From positions 132,184,001-132,248,000 of the forward strand of contig JBITNC010000001.1 in the NCBI GenBank assembly GCA_050084985.1: a stretch of 64,000 nt of DNA, in the 5' to 3' direction. A program made the translations under genes and the position numbers. Origin of the DNA: Nageia nagi. Taxonomy: Eukaryota; Pinophyta. Position 1 is the stretch's first letter; the number at the start of each line of letters is the position of its first letter. The notes under the pieces were generated by a model that was given only the letters and a program-made list of their open reading frames with translations, was not told the origin of the DNA and did no database searches. Positions 35,227 through 47,515 of the stretch are shown in pieces.

Positions 35227-36317
35227 AAGATAAGATAAGGCCTATTTGAGTGGCTTGTTTTTCCATTTGGTTTATGCAATGCATCGAACCCCTTTATGAG
35301 GATAATGAATGATGTACTTCATCCATTTATTGATTCTTTTGTTGTATACTTAGATGATATTTTTGTTTATAGTTATACTTAGGAATAATATTTTATACAT
35401 ATTAAACAAGTATTTCAAACTTTGCATAGGGATAAGTTGTTATTGAAACATTCAAAATATGAGTTTGGAAAAGAGTCTTTGGTGTATTTGGGCCATGTTA
35501 TTGGTCATGGATAACTTAAGATAGATCCTAGTAAAGTAAGTGCTATAGTAGATTGGACAAGGCCATCTAATGTAACTAAAGTAAGAAGTTTCTTAGGTGA
35601 TTTCCAATATTTGAGAAATTTTATTGTTGATTTCTCTATTATTTCTTCAACTTTGCATGATGTAATCGAAAAGAGGCAAGTTTTCCAATAGGGTAAATAA
35701 GAACAAACATCTTTTGATTCCTTGAAGAAAAATATAATTAGTGCACCTATACTAGCACTTATTAATTTGTAGAAGCCTTTTGAAGTGGAGACTAATGCAA
35801 GTGACTATGACATGGGAGCCATTTTGCTATCATTTTGAAAAAAACATTGTAGGGTTATTTTGAATTATCCTACTTATGATAGGGAAATGTATGCATTGGT
35901 TCAAGCTATTTTAAAAGTGGAAACATTACTTAATGGAAAAGGAAATAATTATTCATACTAATCATCAACCATTAATGTATTTATAAACCTAATCAAAATT
36001 GCAATAAACTAGACATTATATATGGATGGGTTTTCTGCAACAATGTCATCTAGTGATCAAGTATAAGAAAGGAACACAAAATAAATTTGCTCACATGATT
36101 TCTAGACCACCTATAACTACATATTCCATGCCATAATTAGCATGCAATACTAATTGTGGACCATTAGCAATATGCAAACAAGATCAAGTAAGTTCCATCT
36201 CAACGTTAAAATTTATTCCTTTTATATCTAAGTCATTATTCAAAGGCATATGTACAAGATCCTAACTTTGGATAGGTGCATAAGTAGTTATCTTTATCTT
36301 GGTACAAGTATGAGGCT
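35227..36317 (+). pseudogene. Gypsy A1 RT C-terminal part and RNase H relic
   Basis: The RT resumes with [36 protein letters not shown] and YLDDIFVYS (YLDDI at 35347-35361). LVYLGHVIGHG near 35480 and the thumb follow. RNase H reads KPFEVETNASDYDMGAILL near 35780 and [12 protein letters not shown] near 35880. Here the catalytic Asp of TDAS is changed to Asn. A linker with a repeated CNT(N/D)-GPLA motif follows, as in A2. Numerous stops. Confidence 0.85.
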
Positions 36318-37560
36318 TTGGATGATTTTCATTTACAAAATGGACTTCTTTATTATTTAAATGCATTATGTGTACTTGTAGATGAAAGGATTAGACTTAT
36401 TAGAGAAGCACATACTTTAAAGATTGCAGAATATTTTGGGGTTGGAAAGATATTGTACAATTTGCAAAGGTATATACATTGGCCAAAGATGCAAGATCAA
36501 GATGCCAAGTATATAAGGGGGAATTCTTTATCTTGTATGAGTAATCTAAGTAACAAGAAATTGGGTTTGTATTAGCTACTTCTAGTACCTTCACATCCAT
36601 GGGAGTGTATCTCAATGGATTTTATAAGAGGATTTCCTATGAATAAAAGGGGTCATGACTATTTATTTGTTAATGTGGATAGATTCAATATATATATATT
36701 TTGATTCGATGTAAGAAGACTATAATAGGACAAGATACTACAATTTTATTTTTTTATCATGTTTGGGTTCATTTTGGATTGCCTAATTCCATTGTTTAAG
36801 ATAGAGATAATAGATTTTTGGGCTAGTTTTGGACATGTTTGTGGGAAAATATGGACACAAGATTGAAGAGGAGTACTATATTTCATCCTCAAATGGATGG
36901 AAAAATCAAGGTGGTGAATAGGATAATGGTTCAACTCTTAAGGATTTATGATGGCAAGCATACTAAGTCTTGGCATGAATATCATGAATATATCCAACAT
37001 GCATACAATAAGTCAATTCATTCTTCCATTAATAAGAGTCTTTTTGAGACTTATTTTGGTCATTTTTGACCTTCACCTTTTGAGTGTGTGTTTGGGTAAA
37101 AGGATGAAGAATATTCACTTGAGAAAGAGGAAAAGCAGGTTGAAACATTTGTTGAAAAAATTAAGCAAGTTCATTTGAAAGTCCAAGAGCAACTTGAGAC
37201 AAGTCAAGGCAAGTATAAGATGAGACATCACAAACATAGAGTTGAACATAAGTTTCATGTGGGAGACCATATTTGGTTACATATTACTAAGGAAAGGTTA
37301 CAAACACTATTCAAGAATTTGAATCATATAAGGTATGGGCCATTTGATATTATGGAGCAAGTGAGAATGCTTTTAGATTGAATCTACCATAATATATGAA
37401 CATATACTCAATTGTGAATGTTTAGCATTTGAAAATGTATGATACATCTATGTTCACTGAAGATGAAATAGGTTCAGATTAGATTTTTCCATCTCTTGAT
37501 GACTTAGCTTCTAATACTATGGATGAACTCAAGGAGGATTCCATATTACAAAAGAAGTTT
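36318..37560 (+). pseudogene. Gypsy A1 integrase relic
   Basis: The open frame 36318-36575 holds the HHCC end: EAHTLKIAEYFGVGKILYNL, then YIHWPKMQ and AKYIRGNSLSCMSN. The core is broken, with pieces such as SMDFIRGFPM near 36615. 36839-37069 reads MDTRLKRSTIFHPQMDGKIK and VVNRIMVQLLRIYDGKH, including the third block (FHPQ.DG). 37175-37381 gives the C-terminal GDHIWLHITKERLQTLFKNL and RYGPFDIMEQV. It is colinear with A2 and A0. Confidence 0.85.
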
Positions 37561-37713
37561 TATGCTACCAAAAGAGTCAAGATAGAGCTATGTTTGGTTG
37601 GATTGAAAGGATAAAAGCCTAATAAATCCAAGTGGATGGAAAAGTATAGAGTTTGGAATTTGTATCCTCATCTATGTATTTTTAGGATAAAATGCTTTCC
37701 CATTAGGGAGGTG

Positions 37714-38441
37714 TGATCCAAATTGAATCATGTTAGGTTGTATTTAAAGGAGAAGTACTCATTCCAAAGGTACATATGGTTGGAGACAAACCAAATATTG
37801 AAATCTAGAGTTATTTGGCATACAAAACCATGCCATCAATGATGTGCTATACTATACTTAGGATGTTAATGATATGTACCTTGATGAGTTAGTAGGGGAA
37901 GCTAAAGGGTCATTGATATTTTGGGGTAACTAAGTAGTTCAATATCTTCAATTAACATCTTAGAGATGAATCTAGGCTTACTTAAGGGTATGCTACTCTC
38001 TTTTTTCTTAAAAAATGGGAGTTTTGAGAGAGTTTAAGATTTTGTGATAGTACGATTTGAAGGAAGACCAAGGGTCATTCTAGAATTTTGTAGTTCTAAG
38101 ATTATTGTTTCTTATTGCTATAGAAGATTGTAGTAATTGCAGGAGATTGTATTTCCATTATGTTGATGGTATTTCTATATGCATACAACATTTTAATTTC
38201 CATAGAAAATGAGAAGAGAAGGCTCCAATTCTATGCTAGATTAGCCTACATTAGGTGAACTAGGGTAAATCATTATGTTGATCTTGTTATGTGTTTTAGA
38301 TTGCTAGTGTTTTGTGATTTACACTGAGAAAATTTTGAATTTAATATGCAATTGTATGATCTCATAATGGTGAATAATTTTTTGTTCTAATTTGTAAGTG
38401 AGGATCTAAGTATGCTATAAGCATCTGGTGATTACAGATCA
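37714..38441 (+). mobile_element. 3' LTR of gypsy A1
   Basis: Starts TGATCCAAATTGAATCATG right after a purine-rich tract (ATTAGGGAGGTG) and ends GATTACAGATCA. It aligns to 8469-9186 end to end; lengths are 728 and 718 bp. Confidence 0.9.
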
Positions 38442-38446
38442 AAAAA

Positions 38447-41400
38447 ACATGATACACTAAATACCTATTTCCCCATAATTTCTCCTTGTCTCTCATGCCA
38501 CCAAATGACCTTGAAATTATAAGAAGTTTGTTCACTTATATTAAATGATCTAAAACTAAAGAACAGTCATCAATTATAATTATAGAGGATGCATTAGAAT
38601 TTCCATTCAAGGATATCTTTGAAGTTATAGGTGATAATTATTTTGATATACAATTACAAACAGACCAACCTAGGACTTCCAACTAATATTATCAATAGAT
38701 AATACCAAACCCTTAACTAAATAGATAATGAAAACATAATACCTAATCATAATAGTGAGGAACACATCAACCACAACAAATGGTTGTCTCTACAAAATTA
38801 CTAATTTTTCAAAAAGATACCCATGATGTGAACATTTATTTCTTCTAGAGAATAATTGGATGTGGAGACATATCACAAATGAGGGTACATTAATTACTGA
38901 GTTTATAACTACATTATAGGATGATGTATAGTAATTATTTATCAAATTTAATAAAAATATCACTCAAGGAAAAATGATGAAGATATGGGATAAAATTAAA
39001 GTAGCCTTTGAAGCTGAATACCACTTCCTAGAAGCTAGACTATAGAGTGTAAGAAAAATGTGTGAAATGATCATGGGACCTAGGGCAATAGTATATAATA
39101 TGATAAGAGATTCAAATCAACCCAAAGGTGATTATAATAATCGATGACATAGAAACAAAAAGTAGAATGGTTTATTTCTAGATTATGATTGGAATTTAAA
39201 TGAGCTATGGAAAAGATATACCCAAATACATTGAGTCCCTACAATTATTGGTCAAAATTAAATCACAACAATGACAAGTGAACACCATTAACAATGATTT
39301 ATCCAACCAATTAATGAAATTGATATAACAAATTAGTAAATTATCTATGTAAGGGAATTCTACAATGCCTCCATAATGTAGAGAAATTTGGTGTCAACTT
39401 TGTACTAAGAAAGGACATATGGATAATGAATATTTGATGCTTAGTAAATTTGATCAAGAATATTATCAACATTATTGCATTTCAAAAGCTCACAATACCA
39501 AAGATTTCCCAATAATTAGTGTTAAAACCATGGTATAGACTTGCAAATCCTAGAACTATTAGACTCACCAATGTTGATGTAAGGACTTTTTAGATGATAT
39601 AGAGAAAGATTTATAATAAAAACCATTAGCATTTGTAGCATAGACATACCAAACACTAAAATTCCATGCTATATAACAAACCCCAACACCATTTGGAGAT
39701 GATTTTAGTGTCACATATATACCTATCATTGCTTTCACTAAATAACAACCACCTTGAGAGTAATGCAATACACCTAAGGACTATTATCAGAACTAAGGAA
39801 GTGGTTGTGGTAGAGTAAATGAATATCAAGGAGGATATAAATATGGAAGAGGAGAATGATGACCATAATGTTTCACCTATGGTGATTTTTTCCATAGATA
39901 ATATGAGTGTCAACATCCTTGAGCATTCTTGAGATGTTAATTTTTTCAAATGATGAATAATTATAACTTCTCTACTTTTCCTAAACTATTCCAAAATATG
40001 CAGGCTTGAATGTCATAAATTGATAATAGTAATAATTCAAACATGAAATTAGTCCAACAAGTACTAGTTTCTTTCAATTCTATATTTCCCTTAGCTGAAA
40101 TAAACTTATAGAATAACCTGGTAAACCTAAAATTGATATTAATAGGAAAACATTTTTTAGATATATCACCTACATGTATAACAACCTAGTTAGGCATGAA
40201 AAAAATAAGATTCACCAAAACCATAGTACAATAAATAGTACTAGAATCAAAATATCTAGATCCTAAAAAACATCATGATACTTTTTTAATAACCTAAAAA
40301 ATTATCCAAATGCTACAAAAATAAGGTTATCAAGTAACTCAACCACAAATGTCTTCTCAATAATTAATAGAGGAATAAAATGTCTTATTAAAGTTTACTA
40401 TCAAAACTAACACAAATATTCAAATACTAGAATAAGAAGGAAATTAAAAACAAAGTATATAAAGCATTGAAAAGTTAGAAAAAGAAACCTATACTAATCA
40501 AAGTTATCATAAATGGTAAACTTGAAAAGAAGTTCTGCTAGATTTAGGAGCTGATATAAATCTTTTACTTACTAAAAAATGAAAATAATTAGGATATACC
40601 CCTTTATAGCTAGCATAATATAATATTTTACTAGTATATGGCTCTTTACTTGGTCCTTAGTACTATTATGAAACATGTCAATTTCACATCTAGGAATCAC
40701 TTTATTGGCTACATTTGATGTGATAGATATGATCGGCATCGAAAAATTAGAATATACATACTTATCAAATCTTGAATCATTTATGGATAATAACATTATT
40801 ATTAACAACAAAACTCAAGAATTGGTCATTCCCAATAATGAATATGAAGTACAGATTCGTTTGAATAAATGTATAAGTGATGCATATATCGAAGCACCAA
40901 ACTAAAGTAGTGATAATAGGAGCAACGATAGTAGTAATTTGATGCATCTAAATGACCTATATGTCTTGAATACAAGAAAAGAGTCAAATAGATTTTTGGA
41001 TCATGCTAATCATATTTATGATGTTAAAATTACTTTCCATAGTGGTTCCTCAAAGACTAATTTTGAGATCATTGTAATGATGTGGAACATGGGAAACCAT
41101 GAGTTGCATTCAAAATGAGTATGCCAAACTAAATTAGTACATCAAGACTTCCAAATTTCAAAATAGATATGTTGATATAAATTACCTAAGTTTGATAACA
41201 CTAAAAAAGTAGTGCCTCTCCATGAATTCTTACAAGCTACGGTTAGAACCCTCCCTAATGAATTAGATATAATTAATGTGCTCAATGACACTCTCATTAG
41301 AACTACAGCATGGTGGTGGGTACACATCAATCAACCCTAAAATCATGGGATCATGTAATGTATCATATATCATTATGTTTATAACTCCACATGTGATCAC

Positions 41401-42257
41401 AAATGTAATAAATAAATATTTAGGAGATATGAATCCCTTAACATACATCACACTTTATGAATCCATTTGGAAAAATTTGACCAATTTATAACTTCATACT
41501 TAGGTACATATATTTTATTATATATTAGGCATTGTACCATGTGCTTGGTATATATATTAAGAACTTTGATGAGAAATAGATAATTGGGATGTACTACAAG
41601 TAGTGTTCATCCATATGTTAAAGTTTCATGATGACCATATTTTGGTCCATAAATATTTACTAAAAATGAAAAATTTCTTAGTTACCAAACCTACAATTAT
41701 AAGAGTTACCTATTCAAAAATAATACAACCCATAGTAACATTGATAGCTATACATCCATTATTAATAATAAAAAAAATGTTGATAAAACACTAAAATTAA
41801 TAGATCCAAAAGAACCTGGTTATAAAATATGAAGTTGGGGAAGGTGAAATAGAAGTGATAATAAAAAAATTAAAGAAATCAAAATACAAAGAATAAATCA
41901 AAACCATGAAATTAAACATCACCACAAACTCAAAACCAATAATGGCTATAATAGGAGAGTACCGAATTGAAGAGAAGGTAAACAAAATTGTTGAAATATA
42001 AGTTAAATACCAATACTTATTCCCTCAAAATATGATGGAGCTATGGGGAATGAATGAAGAAATTAGAACCATGCAAATAAGATTAAAACCCAACTATAAA
42101 GCATGAAAATAAATATCATATTGATTAAATCTAAATTATAAAACATAGGTCAAGGAAACATTATACCAAATGTTTGAAGAAAGCATCATATCACCAATGG
42201 ATAGCACCAAATAAATTATCCCTATGGTGATCCAACATAAAAATATAAAGGACCTGA
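38447..42257 (+). pseudogene. Gypsy P gag (rest) and protease relic
   Basis: The plus strand carries zinc-knuckle blocks: WCQLCTKKGHMDNEY (about 39389), then a degraded YQHYCISKAHNTKDF (about 39463), and a third, CFTYGDFFHR-stop-YECQHP (about 39868). The aspartic protease reads VLLDLGADINLL (40530-40565, DLGA active site). The frame 40675-40905 continues it (RLGITLLATFDVIDMIG-like). The stretch before RT reads MFEESIISPMDSTK and IIPMVIQHKNIKDL, the usual RT lead-in. The lead-in is cut by an insertion at 42258. Stops are frequent. Confidence 0.75.
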
Positions 42258-42686
42258 TGAAGATTCCTACAAGAGACCAAAATAGATCTCCAAAATTGAT
42301 TCACAACACACAAGTAAATCAATGGAAGAATAAAATTCATAATAAGAAATATTTATTCTTTTGAATCTACACTGATCTATTCTTTTATAAAGCATCTCTT
42401 TCCCCCTTTATAATTTTAATACAGACTAAAATATAGCTAAGATGAGGCCCAAAATGGAATAATGCATCCATTACTCAATACATGTAATTATTATAAAAAT
42501 AAAACCTATAAATAGAACTAAAAGTAAAAGCAAAATTTGGGCTATAAGATAAGCATTTCAAGCCTCAAAATTATCTCCAATTGGAGATGTTACAATCTTG
42601 TAGATTTTTAAATTCTACATGATCTAAAAAAAATGGGCTCAAAATGATATCTAGAACAAAAGTTACAGCCTCTACAAGGTACATTA
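42258..42686. mobile_element. 429-bp insertion of the same unclassified family as at 3170-3738
   Basis: Starts TGAAGATTCCTACAAGAG and ends AAGGTACATTA. It splits the RT lead-in of P: KNIKDL on the left and TICVDF on the right join in frame once it is removed. The flanks AGGACCTGA and AGGTCCTCA look like a target duplication with two mismatches. The first 115 bp match 3170-3290. Confidence 0.65.
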
Positions 42687-43830
42687 GGTCCTCACAATTT
42701 GTGTAGACTTTTAGAAACTTAACAAAGCTTGCAAACATGATCTTTTTTCCAAACCATTTACAGAAGAAACCTTAGAAAATGTAGTTAGAAATAAATTATA
42801 CTCCTTCATAGATGGCTTTTTTGGATACCACCAAGTTCAAATTGCTAAGGAAGATCAACCAAAAATAACATTCACAATTGAATGGGGATCATTCATGTAT
42901 AATGTTATGCCATTTAGGATTACAAATACACCATTGGTATTTTCTAAAATCATGATCCAAGCATTCAAATAATTTATTCATGACTTGTTATAATCTTACC
43001 TAGATGATTGGATACTATATGGAATAATGAAAAATCATACCCATGAATTATGAATAATGTTTGTGCAATATTGATAACTACAGATATCACTCAATTTAAA
43101 AAAATTCATCTTTATGACATCCTACAAAGTCTTGTTAGTACATATCATTTGTAAGGAAGGATTTATTCTAGACTTGATAAATATCATTATACTATTTAAC
43201 ATGCCCCCACCTAAAATAGTAAAAGAAGTAAGAACGTTCTTAGGATCAATAGGTTATTACAAAAATTTTAGAAAAAATTATGCAGCTTTAGCTACTCCTA
43301 TCAATGACTTAACCAAGAAAAAGTGACCCTTCTATTGGTCCGAAGAATGTTAAGAAAATTTTGACCTTTTGAAACTCAAATTATGCAAAGCTGTAATATT
43401 AATATTCCTTTACTGAATAAAGGATTCTAATGTGCATGTTGATGTAAGTGTTCAAGCAACTAATATTGTACTTACACAACCCATTGAAGGTAACATCAAT
43501 CATCCAATTTATTTTACCAATCAAAATATGGTATACATAGAGAAAAATTATACAATCATTGAGTAAGAAGCACTAGCTATGATATATGCCCTTCAAAATA
43601 TTTATCATTATTTGGTAGCCACAACATTCATTTTTTTCATAAATCATGAGGCCTTGAGATACCTCCTTAACAAACTAATCATTCAAAGAAGGATTTGTCA
43701 TTAGTTATTCTTATTTCAAGAATTCACTTTCAAATTTATTATCAAACTAGGCAACTTAAATTTGGTACCTAATATATTATCATGAATTGATAATGGTGAA
43801 ACTTCAAAAATCAATGATGACTTACCAGAT
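42687..43830 (+). pseudogene. Gypsy P reverse transcriptase and RNase H relic
   Basis: RT begins TICVDF, stop, KLNKACKHD. It continues FGYHQVQIAKEDQPKITFTI, EWGSFMYNVMPFRITNTPL and the active site SYLDDWILYG (YLDDW at 42997-43011). The thumb follows: MPPPKIVKEVRTFLGSIGYY and KNFRKNYAALATPINDLTKK (43201-43320). RNase H reads HVDVSVQATNIVLTQPIEG, YTIIE, stop, EALAMIYALQN and FINHEALRYLLNKLI. The EWGSF and DDW variants mark it as a different gypsy lineage from A1 and the Tat element. Confidence 0.85.
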
Positions 43831-45085
43831 GCTCATTTGTTTTGAGTACAAGCAATTCTAGATGACTTAGAGGAAATACCAACTTTTTTATATTAGGATA
43901 ATTCCTTGATAGCCTATCTTTAAAAGAGCAAAGAAAACTACTTATGAAAGCAATGCCATACACTCTTATATCAGATGAACTCTATAAAATTGGTATAGAA
44001 GTAATTTGAAAATTAGGACTTCCACATGAATGTGATGATATCCTTAGAGAGGCAAAGGATGGGATATTCAAAGGTAATTTTGATGGAGACCTAATGAGCA
44101 AGAAAATCTTACAAGTTGTACTATGGTTACCCATTCTTCACTATGATGCCCACTTATATGCTAAAAGTTATGATATCTATCAAAATAATCTATTTCCCAT
44201 TAGCATGGGTTGAACTTTCACTTCAACCTATGTTACCCTTGAAATATCACCCTAGCATAAAAATCAATGGCTCAATATATTATTATTGTAGTGGAATATC
44301 TCACTCAATGGGTAGAATTTGAGGTAGTTAATTACTATACAATGCTAAAAATGACCAAGTTCATATATGAAAACATAATTACAAGGTCTAGATATCCATA
44401 GGAAATCATAAATGATCAAGGAAAATAATTTTTCAATCACACCATTAAAGAGTTATTAAATTTAGGATTTAGCATAATTAGAGTTCCCCATACCACCCAC
44501 AACAAAATGGAATTATTAAAGTGCTTAACAAAATTCTTGAGTGGACATTGAAAAAATTGTATCTATTGGTCAGTTAAATTATGAAGAAAAACTAATAGTA
44601 GTACTTTGGGCATATAAAATATCTTATAAATGATTAAATAAGAAAACACTAGTAAAATTAATTTATGGAATCAAAGTAATTATCCCTATGGAATTTCAAG
44701 TTTCATCATTAAGAATCACCCTAGGAACATGACTTGATGATCATTAGTCATAACAAAAACAACTCTTCAATCTTGACTAAGTAGATGAAAATCGATGAAT
44801 AGCCTTATAAAACCAAATTCAAGAAAAAAATATTCAAAGTGCATGGTATGATAGACATATTAAAATTAAATAATTCAAAATTGATGACCAAGTTTTTTTT
44901 ATATGATATTTAGTATAAACATTATGCCTAAAAACTAAAAATTTGATGGTTTGAGTCATACATCATTCACACCATTAAGGGTGAAGGAACTATACAATTG
45001 AGAACTTTAAAAGAATAAATTCGGCCAAGATTTGTAAATGATAGACTAAAATGGTACACTCCTTGGCAAGAACCATGAGTAAAAT
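43831..45085 (+). pseudogene. Gypsy P integrase relic
   Basis: Frame pieces read LPHECDDILREAKDGIFKGN near 44010 (first His of the zinc end), then LPILHYDAHLYAKSYDIYQN near 44130, NYEEKLIVVLWAYKISYK near 44580, and IYGIKVIIPMEFQVSSLRIT near 44670. The tail is WYTPWQEP-like (KMVHSLARTMSK, 45046). This is the order of a gypsy integrase. The catalytic Asp blocks are heavily decayed. Element A2 inserts 46 bp after the last recognisable piece. Confidence 0.75.
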
Positions 45086-45135
45086 AATAAAACATGAAAA
45101 TAATTCAAAAAAACACTTGTATTATAGTAGTGTAG

Positions 45136-45844
45136 TTATCCATAATCACCAAATGCTTATATCATACTCAGATCCTTGCTTACATATTCAAATAAATATT
45201 ATTTACCATTATGAAATCATACAATTGCATATAAAATTTGAAATTGTATAATGTAAATCACAAACTAATAATCTCAAACACACAACAAGATCAACACAAT
45301 GATTTAGCTTGGTTCACCTAATGTGGGCTAATCAAACATGAAATTGGATCCTTCTCTTTTCATTGTCTATGGACATTGCAATATTAAATGCATAGAGAAA
45401 TACCATCAACATAATGGCAATACAATCCCCTATAGTTACTATAATCTCCTATAGCAAGAAGGAAATAATTTCAAAATTATAGAAATTTGGAATGACTCTT
45501 GGGCTTCCTTTAAATCCTAAAACCCTAAACTCTCCAATACTCTCATTCATTGAGAAATAAGAGAGTGGCATGCCCCTTAAATAAGATTGGAATCATCTCC
45601 AAGATACCAATTAAAGAAACTAAAGCATTCAAATGCCCAAGTTGATATCCCTTCAACTTCCCCTCCTAACTCATCAAGTTGCATGTCATTAATGGCCTGG
45701 TTATAATATTGCATACCATTGGTAGCATGGTTATATATGTAAATAAAACCTATAATTTAGTATTCTATATATTTCCAAGCATAAGTACCTCTAGAATAAG
45801 TACTACTCTTTTAAAAACAACTTGACATGATCTAATTTGGATCA
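45136..45844 (-). mobile_element. 3' LTR of gypsy A2
   Basis: It starts TGATCCAAATTAGATCATG on the minus strand next to a purine tract (GGGGAGGTG). The end is decayed (TTATCC where TGTTTC is expected). 709 bp. Confidence 0.9.
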
Positions 45845-45859
45845 CACCTCCCCAATGGG

Positions 45860-47515
45860 AAAGCATTTGGTCCCACAAATGTATAGATGAGGATACAACT
45901 CCCCAACTCTAGACCTATCCATCCACTAGTTTTGTTAGGATTTTTTCCTTTCAATCCAACCAACCATAGCTCTATCTCACCTCTTCTTATAGCATAGGCC
46001 TTATTTTGTAATATGGAATCCTGCCTAAGTTCATACATAATATTAGGAGCTAAGTCATCAAGTGATGGTAAAATCTAATCTAAAATTGCTTCATATTCAA
46101 TCAATATAGATGGTTCATACATTTTCAAATTCTCAACATTCACAACTAAATAGATGTTCATATATCTTGGTAGATTCAATCTAGAAGCATTCTCACTTGA
46201 TCCACAATCTCAAATGGCCCATACCTTATAGGCTTCAACATATTGGATGGTTCTTCCAACCTCTCCTTACTAAGATACAACCAAACATGGTCTCCCACAT
46301 GAAACTTATGGTCAATTCTATGCTTGTCATGTCTCATCTTATACTTGGATTAGCTTTTCTCAAGTTACTCTTAGACTTTCAAATGAACTTGTCTAATTTT
46401 TTCAACAAAATTTTTAGCTTGCCTTTCCTCTTTCTCAAGTGAATATTCTTCATCCTTTTGCTTCCCAAACACATAATTAAAAGGTAAAGGTGGTAAACAA
46501 CCCAAATAAGTCTCAAAAAAAATCTTACTAATGGAATTATGAATTACCTTATTGTATGAATTTTGAATATATTCAAGATGTTCATTCCAAGATTTAGGAT
46601 GCTTGCCATAATAACCCTTCAAGAGTTGAACCACTATCCTATTCACCACCTTAGTTTTTCCATCTATTTGAGGATGAAAGGAAGCACTACTCTTCAACCT
46701 TGTATGCATCTTTTCCACAAACATGTGCAAAACTTGCCTAAAAATCTACTACCCTTATCTAAAACAATAGAAATAGGCAATCCAAAATGAATCCAAACAT
46801 AATAAAAGAATAAATTTATAGCATCTTGTCATGTTATAGTCTTCTTACATGGAATCAAAACACACATCTTGCTAAATCTATCCAAAATAATAAACAAATA
46901 GTCATGCACCTTCTTAGTCATAGGAAATCCTCTCATAAAATCCATTGAGTTACACTCTGATGGATGTGAAGGTATTGGAAGTAGTTGATACAAACCTAAT
47001 TTTCTATTACCTGGATTGCTAGTGCAAGATAAAGAACATCCCCTTATGTACTTGGCAACATGATATTGCATATTTGGCCAATATACATACCTTTATAAAT
47101 TGTACAATGTCTTTCCAACCATAAAATATCTTACAATCTTTGAAGTATGTGCTTCTCTAATTAGGCCAATTCTTTCACCTATAGGTACACATAATGTAAT
47201 AAAATGATAAAGAAGTTCATTTTGCAAATGAAAATCATCTAAACCCTCATACTTGGACCTAGATGAAGATAAATGCTCATATAGCTCTCTGAAGTTAGGA
47301 TCTTGCACATATGCCTTTAAAAATGACTCAAACAAAAAAGGAAAAAATTTTAGCACTAAGAAGGAACTCATTAAACCTTGTTTACACATCATTAATGGTC
47401 CATAATCAACATTGCATGCCACTGATAGTATGGAATATGTAGTTACAGGTGATCTAGAAAACACATCAACAACCTTTTTCTGTGTTCCTTTCTTATACTT
47501 GATCACTAGATAAAA
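45860..47515 (-). pseudogene. Gypsy A2 integrase relic
   Basis: Open frames on the minus strand are the best preserved of the A family. 47506-47093 holds the linker and HHCC start (EAHTSKIVRYFMVGKTLYNL). 47071-46829 holds CSLSCTSNPGNRKLGLY, then MDFMRGFPMTKKVHDYLFII and LDRFSKMCVLIPCKK (core start; the catalytic D is in MDF). 46730-46371 reads KMHTRLKSSASFHPQIDGKT, KVVNRIVVQLLKGYYGKH and YNKVIHNSISKIFFETYLG. The C-terminal RYGPFEIVDQ-type part follows near 46240-46190. Stops remain between frames. Confidence 0.85.

Larger units (their letters stand above)
8464..38446 (+). mobile_element. Ty3/gypsy element A1 with nested copia and Tat insertions
   Basis: LTRs at 8469-9186 and 37714-38441 bracket gag, protease, RT, RNase H and integrase in gypsy order on the plus strand. 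A possible 5-bp target duplication AAAAA flanks it (8464-8468 and 38442-38446), but it is low complexity and so weak evidence. Gypsy P is interrupted at this point. Without the nested copia (11350-35226 plus one TSD copy) the element is about 6.1 kb. It belongs to the same family as A0 and A2. Confidence 0.85.

Noticed and set aside
5078-45135. Element P as an insertion into gypsy A0
   Set aside because: A0 ends where P-side sequence begins, but I found neither LTRs of P nor the other half of A0 after P. Deletion is as likely.
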